Assembly: GCF_903915725.1 (NCBI RefSeq)
Contig: NZ_CAIWTY010000023.1
Coordinates: 25,070 to 89,069 of the forward strand
DNA length: 64,000 bases
Direction: 5' to 3'
Origin: an uncultured Rhodopila sp.
GTDB taxonomy: Bacteria > Pseudomonadota > Alphaproteobacteria > Acetobacterales > Acetobacteraceae
Part shown: positions 1-8,414 of the stretch, one piece after another
How positions within the stretch are numbered: the first letter of the stretch is position 1
How the letters are laid out: every line of letters begins with the position of its first letter
Translations under genes and position numbers: made by a program
Notes under the pieces: model-generated
Told to the model about the DNA's origin: nothing
Databases searched by the model: none
What the model saw: only the letters and a program-made list of their open reading frames with translations

Positions 1-1
1 A

Positions 2-244
2 ACGGTGCGGGTCGTCGGGCACACCGACAACCAGCCGATACGGACGGTGCGGTTCCAGTCGAACCGCGACCTGTCGGCCGCCAGGGCCGCCGCCGCGCGC
101 GCCGCGATCGTTTCTGACATGCATGATCCGAACCGTGTCACGGCGGAAGGACACGCTGATCTGGAGCCGATTGCGCCGAACGATACGGCCGCCGGGCGAG
201 ATTCGAACCGGCGGATCGAAGTCATCGTGCAGCGCCAGGATTGA
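2..244 (+). CDS. tssL: TssL C-terminal OmpA-like domain (partial, 5' end outside window)
   Basis: Only the last ~80 codons are present. They carry an OmpA/MotB-type peptidoglycan-binding signature: VVGHTDN near the start, then NRDLSAARA, and the closing SNRRIEVIV strand. A TssL (DotU) protein with a C-terminal OmpA domain is a T6SS inner-membrane complex subunit that works with TssM and TssJ to anchor the apparatus to the envelope. Assignment to TssL rather than another OmpA protein rests on tssM starting 9 bases after its stop and on the T6SS genes that follow. The fragment alone would only support 'OmpA-family C-terminus'. Confidence 0.8.
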   Translation, partial: TVRVVGHTDNQPIRTVRFQSNRDLSAARAAAARAAIVSDMHDPNRVTAEGHADLEPIAPNDTAAGRDSNRRIEVIVQRQD

Positions 245-252
245 GGGACAGC

Positions 253-3200
253 ATGGCCGGGTTTCTGCGATGGCTGACGTCACGCTGGTTCCTGACCGGC
301 ATCGGCGTCGTGTTTGTCGGCGCGCTGATCTGGCTGCTTGGCCCGCTCTGGGATCCGCTCGCCAGCGCCACCGGCCGCGCCTCCATGATCCTGTCGGTGT
401 TCGGCATGTGGTCGGTGCTGAACCTGTGGGCGGATCTGCGCCAGCGGCGGCGTGACGCGGCCCTGATCCGCGGCGTCACGGGCAGCGTGCCGGTGGACGC
501 CTTGGCGCGGGAGAATGCCGATGCCCAGGTCGCCGGGCTGAACAGCAAACTGACCCGGGCGATGGCGTTGCTGAAGCAGGCAAGGGGCACGCGCGGCTAC
601 CTGTATGAGCAGCCCTGGTACGTGATGATCGGGCCGCCCGGCGCCGGCAAGACGACGGCGCTGCTCAACGCCAACCTGACATTCCCGCTCGCCGACAGGC
701 TGGGCAGCTTCGAGGTGGGCGGAGCCGGGCCGACGCGGCTTTGCGAGTGGTATTTCATCGACCAGGCCGTGCTGATCGACACCGCCGGCCGCTACACGAC
801 CCAGGACTCCGACCCGGCGCTCGACCGCTCCGGCTGGAATGCGTTCCTGTCGATGCTGAAGCGCACCCGCCCGCGCCAGCCGCTGAACGGCGTGCTGGTC
901 GCCATCTCGCTGCACGACGTCGCGCTGGGCGCCTCGCGGGATCTGATGGATCACGCAACGGCCATCCGCCGCCGGCTGAAGGAGCTCCGGGACGCGTTCG
1001 GGATCCAGTTGCCGGTCTATATGATTTTCACGAAAGCGGACCTGATTGCCGGGTTTACCGAGTATTTCGACGACCTGAACCGCGATGGCCGCAGCCGGGT
1101 CTGGGGCGCCACATTCCCGGACGGCCCGCCGGCTGGCTCGCCCGGTGCCGCCTTCAGCGCGGAGCTGACGGCGCTGGTGGAGCGGCTGTCCGGCCGCAGG
1201 ACGGAACGTTTGCAGGAGGAACGCAGCCTGGAGCGGCGTGCGGCCATCCTCGGCTTCCCCAGTCAGGTGGCCAGCCTGGACGAGCAGGTTTCATCGTTCC
1301 TGGATGCCGCCTTCGGCGCCAGCCATCTGGATCCGCCGGCATGGCTGCGCGGGGTGTATTTCGCCTCTGGCACGCAGGAGGGAACCCCGATCGACCGGAT
1401 CGTGGGGGCGCTGGCGCGTGGGTTCGGCATCGATCCCGTGCAGTCGAACCTGATGCGGCCGGATCATGGCCGCAGCTACTTTCTCGAAGGCCTGCTGAAG
1501 CACGTCGTCTTTCGCGAAGCGATGCTGGCCAGCCGGACCCCGGCCGATCGGCGGCGGCAGCGCCTGCTGCGCCTGGCCACCTGGGGCGGCGCGGGCGCTG
1601 CTCTGGTCCTGGGGACCGTGCTGCTGCTGCTGGGCTGGACCTCGAACGCCGCCGCCCTGTCGCGTTTCGACATGGCGCGCGCACAATGGTGGCGTTCGGT
1701 CGAGGCCATACCCCCGCAGACGATGGCAAGCCCGGACCTGCACGTGGTTGCCCCGGTCCTCGACCAGGCCCGCGCGCTGCCGTTCGGCCCGGGATCTGCC
1801 GACACCGTCGGCCTGAGCTTCGGTTTCAGCCAGCAGGGGACGCTGGACGATGCCGCCGGCCGCGTGTACCGGCACGCGCTGGAATCGATGATGCTGCCGC
1901 GGCTGGTCTGGCGGGCGGAGCAGCAGGTGCGCACCCTGTTGCAGGCGCATGACCCTGCCGGCCTCTACCGCGTCACCCGCGTCTACATGATGCTGGGCTC
2001 GCGCGGTCCCATGGACGCCCGCACGGTGCATGACTGGGCCGAGGACGACTGGTCGCAGCGGCTGTATCCCGGCGTGGCGCAGGAACCCTTGCGCAAGGCG
2101 CTGTTGGGCCATCTGGACGCGCTGCTGTCCCGGCCATTGCCTGAGATCCCGCTGGATGACTCACTGATCACCGAGGCCCGGGTTGCGTTCAGCACGATCT
2201 CGCCGGCTGAGCGGGTCTATGCGCTGGTCCGCTCGGCCGCGGCGACCGGCGCCAAACCGTTCATCCCCTCCGAGGTGGAGGCGGCGGAGGGCAATCGCTG
2301 GTTCAGCCGCGCGCGGCCGGCGCATTTGTCGGACCCGGTCGCCGGGCTGTTCACGCCGGCGGGGTTCTGGAACGGCGTCAGGACGAATATCCAACCCGCC
2401 CTCGGCCGCATCGGCCGCGAAAGCTGGATCCTCGGTCCGTCCGCGCGGTCCGACCTTTCCGATCCGCGGTTGCTTCCGGATATCGAGCGCGATGTCGTTC
2501 GTCTGTACGCGCGTGAATACATCGCTGCGTGGTCGGGGTTGCTTGAAACCCTCGACATCAACGTCGCGGCGACGCTTGAGCAGCAGGGAGCCGATCTGTG
2601 GCTGCTGTCGCGCCCGCAATCGCCGATACGCGGCATGCTGGCAGCCATCCTGCCCAACCTGACGCTGGCGCAACCGCCTGCCGCGCCGGCGGGGCAGGCG
2701 GCGCCTCCGGCCGACGGTTTCAGTGCCGCGGACCTGGAGGCGGCCAAGGCGGTGGATGACGCATTCCGCCCGCTGCGCGATTTCGCCCAGCGCGAGCTCG
2801 ACCCGATTTTGCAGGGACTGGAGGAACTGGCCCGCCAGGTTGATCTGGCGAATGGCGGCGGCGCGCCCAGCGGGGATGCGGCCCGCCGCTTGCTGGCGCT
2901 GGTGAAAGATCGTCCCGAGCCGATCCGGCGCTGGATCACGGCTTTGGCGACAAGCGGGCAAAGTGTGCGCGGCCAGCTCCAGCGCCGTACGATGCTGGCC
3001 GCCTACAGCGGCAGCGACAGCCAGCCCGGCGGCGGCGGCGGCGCGCCCGGCCCGCTGTGCCGCGCGCTGGAACGCCGCTATCCGTTCGCCGAGGGCGGTG
3101 GTGATACCGCGATCGACGACTTCACCAGGGTGTTTGCGCCGAACAGCGCCATGGACCAGTTTTTCACCGGCCAGGTGCGGTCGTTCGTCAACGATCAGGG

Positions 3201-3696
3201 CAATCCGTGGCGGCCGGTGGCCTTCATGGGCGTCCAGCCGCCCATCGGCGCCGGCGATGCCGCGTCGTTTCAGCGCATCGACCAGATCCGCAAGGCGTTT
3301 TTCGGCTTCGGCACGATGCCGCGGGTGACCTTCCTCGTGCAGCCCCTCAGCGCCGCCGCGCAGACCAAGACGGCAACGCTGGAGCTGGGGCGGCAGGACG
3401 TCGTGTGGGACTCAGGCGCCTCGCCGCGGGCCAGTTCGTTCGAGTGGCCAGGCCCTGACGGCATGACCTCGGCCCGGCTGTCGTTCGACCCGCCAACGGC
3501 GGGGAGCCTGTCGACCTCCGGCCCCTGGGCGCTGTTCCGGTTGCTGGCCAAGGGGCAGCGGCGTGGCGGCGACGACCACTTCCAGATCACGTTCGTGCAG
3601 GACGACCGAAGCGCCACGTTCGACTTCCAGACCACGTCCGGGGCCTTCGCGCCGGGGCTGCTGAGGGGTTTCCACTGCCCTACGCTGGGGCCGTGA
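253..3696 (+). CDS. tssM: T6SS membrane complex protein TssM (IcmF)
   Basis: A protein of 1147 residues, normal for TssM, the inner-membrane NTPase-like subunit that links TssL to the outer-membrane lipoprotein TssJ. Two membrane segments lie near residues 11-32 and 44-62, then a Walker A loop (GPPGAGKTT, about residues 127-135), with DTAGRY as the likely Walker B region. A third membrane helix lies near 437-460, and a large periplasmic part closes the protein. ATG 253 was chosen over an in-frame TTG at 241 because GAGGGA at 243-248 gives a proper ribosome binding site and the TTG overlaps the tssL stop. The stop overlaps the tagF start (GTGA), so the two are translationally coupled. Confidence 0.95.
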   Translation: MAGFLRWLTSRWFLTGIGVVFVGALIWLLGPLWDPLASATGRASMILSVFGMWSVLNLWADLRQRRRDAALIRGVTGSVPVDALARENADAQVAGLNSKLTRAMALLKQARGTRGYLYEQPWYVMIGPPGAGKTTALLNANLTFPLADRLGSFEVGGAGPTRLCEWYFIDQAVLIDTAGRYTTQDSDPALDRSGWNAFLSMLKRTRPRQPLNGVLVAISLHDVALGASRDLMDHATAIRRRLKELRDAFGIQLPVYMIFTKADLIAGFTEYFDDLNRDGRSRVWGATFPDGPPAGSPGAAFSAELTALVERLSGRRTERLQEERSLERRAAILGFPSQVASLDEQVSSFLDAAFGASHLDPPAWLRGVYFASGTQEGTPIDRIVGALARGFGIDPVQSNLMRPDHGRSYFLEGLLKHVVFREAMLASRTPADRRRQRLLRLATWGGAGAALVLGTVLLLLGWTSNAAALSRFDMARAQWWRSVEAIPPQTMASPDLHVVAPVLDQARALPFGPGSADTVGLSFGFSQQGTLDDAAGRVYRHALESMMLPRLVWRAEQQVRTLLQAHDPAGLYRVTRVYMMLGSRGPMDARTVHDWAEDDWSQRLYPGVAQEPLRKALLGHLDALLSRPLPEIPLDDSLITEARVAFSTISPAERVYALVRSAAATGAKPFIPSEVEAAEGNRWFSRARPAHLSDPVAGLFTPAGFWNGVRTNIQPALGRIGRESWILGPSARSDLSDPRLLPDIERDVVRLYAREYIAAWSGLLETLDINVAATLEQQGADLWLLSRPQSPIRGMLAAILPNLTLAQPPAAPAGQAAPPADGFSAADLEAAKAVDDAFRPLRDFAQRELDPILQGLEELARQVDLANGGGAPSGDAARRLLALVKDRPEPIRRWITALATSGQSVRGQLQRRTMLAAYSGSDSQPGGGGGAPGPLCRALERRYPFAEGGGDTAIDDFTRVFAPNSAMDQFFTGQVRSFVNDQGNPWRPVAFMGVQPPIGAGDAASFQRIDQIRKAFFGFGTMPRVTFLVQPLSAAAQTKTATLELGRQDVVWDSGASPRASSFEWPGPDGMTSARLSFDPPTAGSLSTSGPWALFRLLAKGQRRGGDDHFQITFVQDDRSATFDFQTTSGAFAPGLLRGFHCPTLGP

Positions 3697-4394
3697 CGAT
3701 GCAGCGGCCGGTTCTGGCTGGTTTTTTCGGGAAGATACCGGCGACCGGCGATTTCGTCGGGCGCGGGCTGCCGGTCAGCTTCGTGCAGCCATGGGAACTA
3801 TGGGCCGCCGAGGCGCTGCGCCAATCCCGCGCGCTGCTGGGCGATGCATGGCTGGAGGCATGGCTCGTCGCCCCTGTCTGGCGCTTCCGCCTGCCGGCCG
3901 GCGCATGCGGGCCTGACGCGGCCCTCGGGCTTGTGCTGCCCAGCATCGACCGGGTGGGACGCGCCTGGCCACTGGTCGTGGCATTCGTGTTGCAGCGGTC
4001 CGGGTTTAAGCCGGCTCTCCGGCTGCGCCACATGGTCGCGCCGGCCACGGCCGGCATCGACGCCTCTGCTGGCACAAACACAGGCGTGGATGGGGGGCCT
4101 CCGCCCGCCATGACGGTTGAGGGATCGGCATCAGACGGCGAAGCAGATGCCTTTGACCCCTTGCTGGCCAACGCTGAGGCAACGGCACGCGAGGCGATTG
4201 CCGAAGACATGCAGCCGGACGCATTCGCGGCGCGCCTTCAAGGCCTGCCGGGGCGGCATTTTGTAACGTTGCCGCAGCAGTCCGCCCGGTGGTGGACGCA
4301 TGGCGGGCCCAACGTGGCCCCGCAATCCTTGACGCTGGCGGGCTTGCCCGCGATGCCGCAATTTGCCGGATTGCTTGCCGGAGAAAGGGGATGA
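3693..4394 (+). CDS. tagF: T6SS-associated protein TagF (ImpM family)
   Basis: 233 residues with the TagF N-terminal signature: GFFGKIPATGDFVGRGLP, a W-E-L-W-AAEAL helix, and LPSIDRVGRAWPL. In Pseudomonas and Agrobacterium, TagF is a post-translational repressor of T6SS assembly and acts with or against the PpkA/PppA phosphorylation pathway. It starts with GTG 3693 inside the tssM stop; ATG 3699 is an alternative. Its end overlaps the phosphatase start (ATGA), so tssM-tagF-phosphatase is one coupled unit. Odd feature: residues ~130-142 (TGVDGGPPPAM) are encoded by half of the palindromic element found elsewhere in the window (4083-4116), sitting in frame in the variable linker. Confidence 0.9.
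   Translation: MTMQRPVLAGFFGKIPATGDFVGRGLPVSFVQPWELWAAEALRQSRALLGDAWLEAWLVAPVWRFRLPAGACGPDAALGLVLPSIDRVGRAWPLVVAFVLQRSGFKPALRLRHMVAPATAGIDASAGTNTGVDGGPPPAMTVEGSASDGEADAFDPLLANAEATAREAIAEDMQPDAFAARLQGLPGRHFVTLPQQSARWWTHGGPNVAPQSLTLAGLPAMPQFAGLLAGERG
4083..4116 (+). repeat. Half of the REP-like palindromic element, inside tagF
   Basis: The 34 bases match the right arm of the element at 56272-56360 (GGCGTGGATGG core, a short GC hairpin, then a GACGG end) with a few mismatches. It lies inside the tagF reading frame and keeps the frame open. The left arm is not recognisable upstream, so this is either a partial insertion or a decayed copy. Confidence 0.7.
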
Positions 4395-5113
4395 TGCAAT
4401 TCCGCTCATTTGCCGAAACGGATATCGGACCGCGGCGCCGGACTAACGAAGATGCCTATGTCAACCGTCCCGACCTCGGCATCTGGGCAGTCGCGGACGG
4501 CGCGGGCGGGCATCAGGCGGGCGACGTCGCCTCGGCGATGATACGCGATGCACTGGAAACGATTCCGACGGAGCTGGATGCGGTCACCCTGCTGGCGGAG
4601 GTGCGGTCGCGGGTGCAGGACGTGCATGAATCACTGCTGGCCGAGGCGGAAGGCCGCGGGCCGGGCACAATTCTGGCCTCGACCGCCGCGGTGCTGCTGG
4701 CGCGCGGGGAGCATTACGCGGCGCTGTGGGCGGGGGATTCACGGATCTACCTGCTGCGCGGCGGCGGGCTGTGCTGCCTGACGCATGACCACTCCCGGGT
4801 GCAGGAGTTGCTGGACGCCGGCCTGCTGCGGCCGGAAGACGCCGGCATGCACCCCGATGCGCATCTGATAACGCGTGCAGTCGGCGCGGGCGATGTCACG
4901 CTGACTTTGGAAAAGGTGCTCGGCGGCATCGAGGTGGGCGACCGGTTCCTGCTGTGCAGCGACGGGGTGTCGAAGGTGCTGACGGATGAGGTGATGGCCG
5001 AGCTGCTGCAGGCGGAGGGCGGTGACGCGCCGGCGGCCCGGATGGTGCACGCCGCGCTGGAGAACGGCGCGAAGGATAACGTGACGGCAGTCGTGGTCGA
5101 TGCCATGCAGTAA
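4391..5113 (+). CDS. pppA: PP2C-family protein serine/threonine phosphatase (PppA/Stp1 type)
   Basis: 240 residues with all PP2C metal-site motifs: RRTNEDAY (N-terminal Asp), VADGAGGHQAG, LWAGDSRIY, LLCSDGVSKVL and KDNVTAVVV. In T6SS loci this enzyme removes phosphate placed on Fha or other targets by PpkA and so lowers secretion. It starts at ATG 4391, overlapping the tagF stop; a second ATG at 4394 is in frame, and GAGAAAGGGG just upstream is the likely ribosome binding site. It is followed after 55 bases by the kinase gene, giving an opposing kinase/phosphatase pair. The T6SS role is inferred from neighbours; the biochemical family is clear. Confidence 0.93.
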   Translation: MMQFRSFAETDIGPRRRTNEDAYVNRPDLGIWAVADGAGGHQAGDVASAMIRDALETIPTELDAVTLLAEVRSRVQDVHESLLAEAEGRGPGTILASTAAVLLARGEHYAALWAGDSRIYLLRGGGLCCLTHDHSRVQELLDAGLLRPEDAGMHPDAHLITRAVGAGDVTLTLEKVLGGIEVGDRFLLCSDGVSKVLTDEVMAELLQAEGGDAPAARMVHAALENGAKDNVTAVVVDAMQ

Positions 5114-5152
5114 CATATTGGCCGGGTGCTGAAGAAAATGTGATTGACCTCA

Positions 5153-5171
5153 CACCGAGGTTGCCTCGGTG
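5153..5171 (+). promoter_or_regulatory. 8-bp hairpin immediately at the kinase start
   Basis: CACCGAGG, a 3-base loop TTG, then CCTCGGTG form a perfect stem in the 55-base gap between the phosphatase and kinase genes. It is not followed by a T-run, so it is unlikely to be a terminator. If translation starts at GTG 5169, the start codon lies in the right arm, which could lower kinase translation. If a later ATG (5211, 5226 or 5241) is used, the hairpin sits in the leader. The function is not known. Confidence 0.45.
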
Positions 5172-7274
5172 GCGCTATATAACCGGCCGGATGGCCAATG
5201 CGGCTTCGTTATGGCTGCAACACTGATGAACGGGCTGGAAATGGGAAAAGGGATAGGGACTTTCCTGAACGGACCGCCTGATCCGGCACGCCAGGACGAT
5301 GCGGAGGCGTCTACCGAGATATGGCCGCCCCCGGAGCCGAATACGAGGACGCCCCGGGCACCGCCCGAGGGGCCGCCCGCGGATGCGCAGACCAGACCGC
5401 CCGTGGGACCGCCCGGCGACGAGTATGCAAGGCAGCCGCGCCTTATCGGCACCCGTTACCAGATCGAACGGACAATCCATACCACGGAGTCAAGCCGCGT
5501 CTCGGAAGCGATCGACCTGTGGGAAAAACAGCGCATCGCCATCAAGGAGATGAAGCGCCCGGTCGATTGCGACGACGAGGAATGGCGCGAGCTGCTGCTG
5601 CGCTTCGAACGCAGTGCAAGGACACCCGTGCATCCCAACATCGTCAGGACGGACAAGGAAATCCGCGACGACGTCCCGTTCATCAAGATGGAGCTGATCA
5701 AGGGCGGGGACCTGGACGATCGTATCTACGGCAGGAAAGTCCGCGGCGAGCATCCCGACGAGCAGCGGCGGGAGAAGCGGCCGAAACCGCCCACCCCCGC
5801 CGAGATCAAGGGCATCATGGACGATTTGTTCCGCGCGCTCGATTACACCCACATGCAGGGAATCATCCATCGCGACATCAAGCCGGCGAACATCCTGCGC
5901 GCCTCCGACACGTGCTGGAAGCTGACGGATTTTGGCATAGCCCGGTTCGAAAGCGGGCTGGCCACCCGGTATGGCACCTTCATGGGCACGTTGGCCTATT
6001 CGTCTCCGGAACAGATCCGCGGTGAGGCGGTGGATGCGCGCACCGACATCTACTCCTGCGGCGTGGTGCTGTATGAACTGCTTGCCGGCCTGCGGCCTTT
6101 CCGTGGATCGAATGAAACCGTCAAGCGCAAGATCGACGATGGCAGCGCCCTGGCGCCATCGCTGGTGCCGACACAGTTCCGATCAACCAACGATATTGGC
6201 CTGCTGACTGCGCTGGACAAAGTCGTCATGCGCGCGATGGCGCGGGACCGGGAGAAGCGCTACGCGTCCATCGCGGACTTCCAGACGGAACTGAACGCGG
6301 CGCTGACGGGCTTCCGGCCGCCTCCGCCACCGCCGCCACCGCCACCTTTGCCCATGCGGTGGCTTATCGGCTTGGGCGCTCTCGGTCTCTTGCTGGCTGG
6401 CATCGCCACCGTGGCCTACCGCTTCTATTCAGGTGTTGACCAGCGGGAGCCCGCGCCGCCGCCCGTGCGGTCTGCTCCGCCGCCGCAACTGCCGTCGGTG
6501 CCGTTACCCATTCCCGCGCCGACGCCCCCGCCCGCGTTGCCGGAGCCTTCGACGGGTCCGGGCAGTTCCGGTTTTGGCAACAGCCAGCCCTATGTTCGTC
6601 CGTTCGACCCAGGCCGAACAGACGATGGCGGCGGGATCACAGGTCCGTTGCCCGGGGAAACGGGCGGCCATCCGGCGGCTCCGAACGACGTCATCCCGGA
6701 ACCAGTTCCGCCGGTGGAACCGCCGATAACGACGTGGCATCCTCCCGCCGGCCCTGGGAACCGGATACAGCCGCCAGACCAGCCCCCCAAACCACACCCG
6801 CAACCCATCCCCAAGCCGCTGCCCGGTAACCCGCCGGGCGGCGGGTCGTCCAGCCGCACCAAGCCGGGGACTCCGATTGCGCCTCCGGGAGATGCGGCGC
6901 CGCTTCCTGTCCCGCCGGACCCGAGCCCGCTTCGGGAACTGGAGTTGCCGCGTCCCGCAAAGCCTTCCGGCACGCTGCATGGCGACATCGGCCTCAGTTG
7001 CCGGCTGGTGACGGCTGAGACCGCACCGGAGCTGAACCTTCCCGAGGCCAATTCCCGTTTCCTGAAAGTGGAGGGCGTGGCGACCGGCTCGATCGCTGAT
7101 CGGGCAGGCATTCGGCAGTATGACGCGATTCAGGCGACGGGGGGCATTACGGCAAAGGATGAGAGCGGAACCTGGACATCGTGTCAGGCCTATACCCGGG
7201 AGTCGTCGGGTACCGTGCCCGTCCAGGTTTGGCGGAACGGAGCATGGCTGAAACGAACGTTCGTCTTCCCCTGA
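5169..7274 (+). CDS. ppkA: T6SS-associated serine/threonine protein kinase (PpkA type) with C-terminal PDZ-like domain
   Basis: Up to 701 residues (GTG 5169; ATG 5211 is an equally possible start). The kinase domain spans about residues 90-385: ATP-binding Lys126 (IAIKEMK), catalytic Asp236 (HRDIKPANIL), DFG at 254-256 and SPEQ in the activation segment. A proline run leads into one membrane helix (about 398-420), then a long Pro-rich periplasmic stretch, and a C-terminal domain from ~604 that reads as PDZ (SIADRAGI, YDAI, then two strands). PpkA triggers T6SS assembly by phosphorylating Fha-type proteins. Many characterised PpkA proteins carry a von Willebrand A domain outside the membrane; a PDZ-like domain here suggests a different periplasmic signal. 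No fha gene is in the window; it may lie upstream. Confidence 0.9.
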   Translation: MALYNRPDGQCGFVMAATLMNGLEMGKGIGTFLNGPPDPARQDDAEASTEIWPPPEPNTRTPRAPPEGPPADAQTRPPVGPPGDEYARQPRLIGTRYQIERTIHTTESSRVSEAIDLWEKQRIAIKEMKRPVDCDDEEWRELLLRFERSARTPVHPNIVRTDKEIRDDVPFIKMELIKGGDLDDRIYGRKVRGEHPDEQRREKRPKPPTPAEIKGIMDDLFRALDYTHMQGIIHRDIKPANILRASDTCWKLTDFGIARFESGLATRYGTFMGTLAYSSPEQIRGEAVDARTDIYSCGVVLYELLAGLRPFRGSNETVKRKIDDGSALAPSLVPTQFRSTNDIGLLTALDKVVMRAMARDREKRYASIADFQTELNAALTGFRPPPPPPPPPPLPMRWLIGLGALGLLLAGIATVAYRFYSGVDQREPAPPPVRSAPPPQLPSVPLPIPAPTPPPALPEPSTGPGSSGFGNSQPYVRPFDPGRTDDGGGITGPLPGETGGHPAAPNDVIPEPVPPVEPPITTWHPPAGPGNRIQPPDQPPKPHPQPIPKPLPGNPPGGGSSSRTKPGTPIAPPGDAAPLPVPPDPSPLRELELPRPAKPSGTLHGDIGLSCRLVTAETAPELNLPEANSRFLKVEGVATGSIADRAGIRQYDAIQATGGITAKDESGTWTSCQAYTRESSGTVPVQVWRNGAWLKRTFVFP

Positions 7275-7370
7275 CGGCCGGAGTCAGTTCGCGGGCCGGC
7301 GGGTTTGCCTGGATCGGCGGGCGGGGCCGACGGAGCGGTCAGGCGCTTCCCCGCCGCGGGCTGTCGGATT

Positions 7371-7661
7371 TTAGCCGATCAGCACCGTTGGATCACCCGT
7401 GACCACGACGCCGCCATGCGCCGTCAGGTCGCCCATACGGGCTGCCGGCTGGCCGCTGATCAGCACCGTGAAGGCGCCCTGCACGATCACGTCCGGCGGC
7501 CCGGCGCAAACGGCCATATCCCCCACGCGTGCCGCGGGCAGCCCGCCAATGAGGGTTGTCGGCGCGCATGGGGCGATGACCGGGCCGCCGACATGCGGAA
7601 CCAGGGCATTCACCATCGGGCAGACATGGACGTCCGTGATGCGGCTGGCCGGCTGGCCCAT
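7371..7661 (-). CDS. PAAR-domain protein (T6SS spike tip)
   Basis: 96 residues that are essentially one PAAR domain: repeated PAAR-type turns (QPASRITD, LPAARVGD, QPAARMGDLTAHGG), an early CP and a later C, and a closing GDPTVLIG. PAAR proteins cap the VgrG spike of the T6SS and carry effectors to it. ATG 7661 is preceded by CAGGAG at a good distance; the open frame further upstream has no support. It is convergent with the kinase gene and downstream of an unknown gene on the same strand, an arrangement common for a PAAR with its cargo. It has no extra effector domain of its own. Confidence 0.93.
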   Translation of the reverse strand: MGQPASRITDVHVCPMVNALVPHVGGPVIAPCAPTTLIGGLPAARVGDMAVCAGPPDVIVQGAFTVLISGQPAARMGDLTAHGGVVVTGDPTVLIG

Positions 7662-7838
7662 AATCCTATGCTCCTGTTGCGGCTGCGGTGCGCGCGCAGT
7701 TGACACGCTTCCCCGGCACCAAGGCAATCCCCGGGACGCGCACGCATAGAATGGTCTGGTCAGTCGCGAAACTAAAACCGGGCGGGACTACGATTAAGCG
7801 CGATGTTGCCGGATCAGAACGCTCCATATCCGGAGCGA

Positions 7839-8414
7839 TCACATCGCGTTCCAATTCACCGGCGTGCAGATGAAGGGTGTCTGCGGGAAGAGATAAACCT
7901 GCGTGCCGCCACCTAAGAATATCGACGCCAAGGCAGGTTCCGTCTTAGTGGCGGCGAAGGTCGGCTGCGGCGCAACCGGCCCCTCCAATCCAACAACGAA
8001 TTCGCTTCCCCGCAGCTCGATTTTCCAGAGTTCATTCTCCGCCAGATCGTTCCAGTTATAGCATATCGCCGCAATCTCGCGATAATAATTCCTGGCAATC
8101 TTACTGATGATTGCATCGGTCGCCCAGCCTTCGAATTGACTGGCCCGCGCGAACGCGGCCGACAGAGCGGTGCCATCCATCCAGTAGTTTGGCAAGTAGA
8201 TGCGGTTATCCACTGTGGCGCCATGCAGTATTCTGGGCTTCTTGGATGCCTTGGCGCCATGGAACCGCACGAACAGGTGGTCAGGCCGATAATAGCCGAC
8301 GCGCAGCGCCGCACCTTTCTGGAATGAGTTGAGCACCTCGGCGATCTTGTCCGGCGGCTCGCCGATCTCCCGGAGCCATTCTTCGGGCGTCTTGTTGATA
8401 ATTGCCGCCAGCAC
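7839..8414 (-). CDS. Protein of unknown function upstream of PAAR; candidate T6SS cargo
   Basis: 191 residues if translation begins at GTG 8414, chosen because AGGGAGA lies about 7 bases upstream; the frame stays open to TTG 8570. The family was not recognised. The N-terminal ~35 residues look helical (TPEEWLREIGEPPDKIAEVL). The middle is rich in aromatic and basic residues (RVGYYRPDHLFVRFHG, YLPNYWMDGTAL, NYYREIAAICYNW), and the C-terminus is Pro/aromatic. No signal peptide or membrane helix is seen. The gene ends 177 bases before the PAAR start on the same strand, so the two may be cotranscribed. Position next to PAAR and a T6SS locus makes effector or adaptor a reasonable guess, not a demonstrated function. 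Confidence 0.55.
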   Translation of the reverse strand: MLAAIINKTPEEWLREIGEPPDKIAEVLNSFQKGAALRVGYYRPDHLFVRFHGAKASKKPRILHGATVDNRIYLPNYWMDGTALSAAFARASQFEGWATDAIISKIARNYYREIAAICYNWNDLAENELWKIELRGSEFVVGLEGPVAPQPTFAATKTEPALASIFLGGGTQVYLFPQTPFICTPVNWNAM

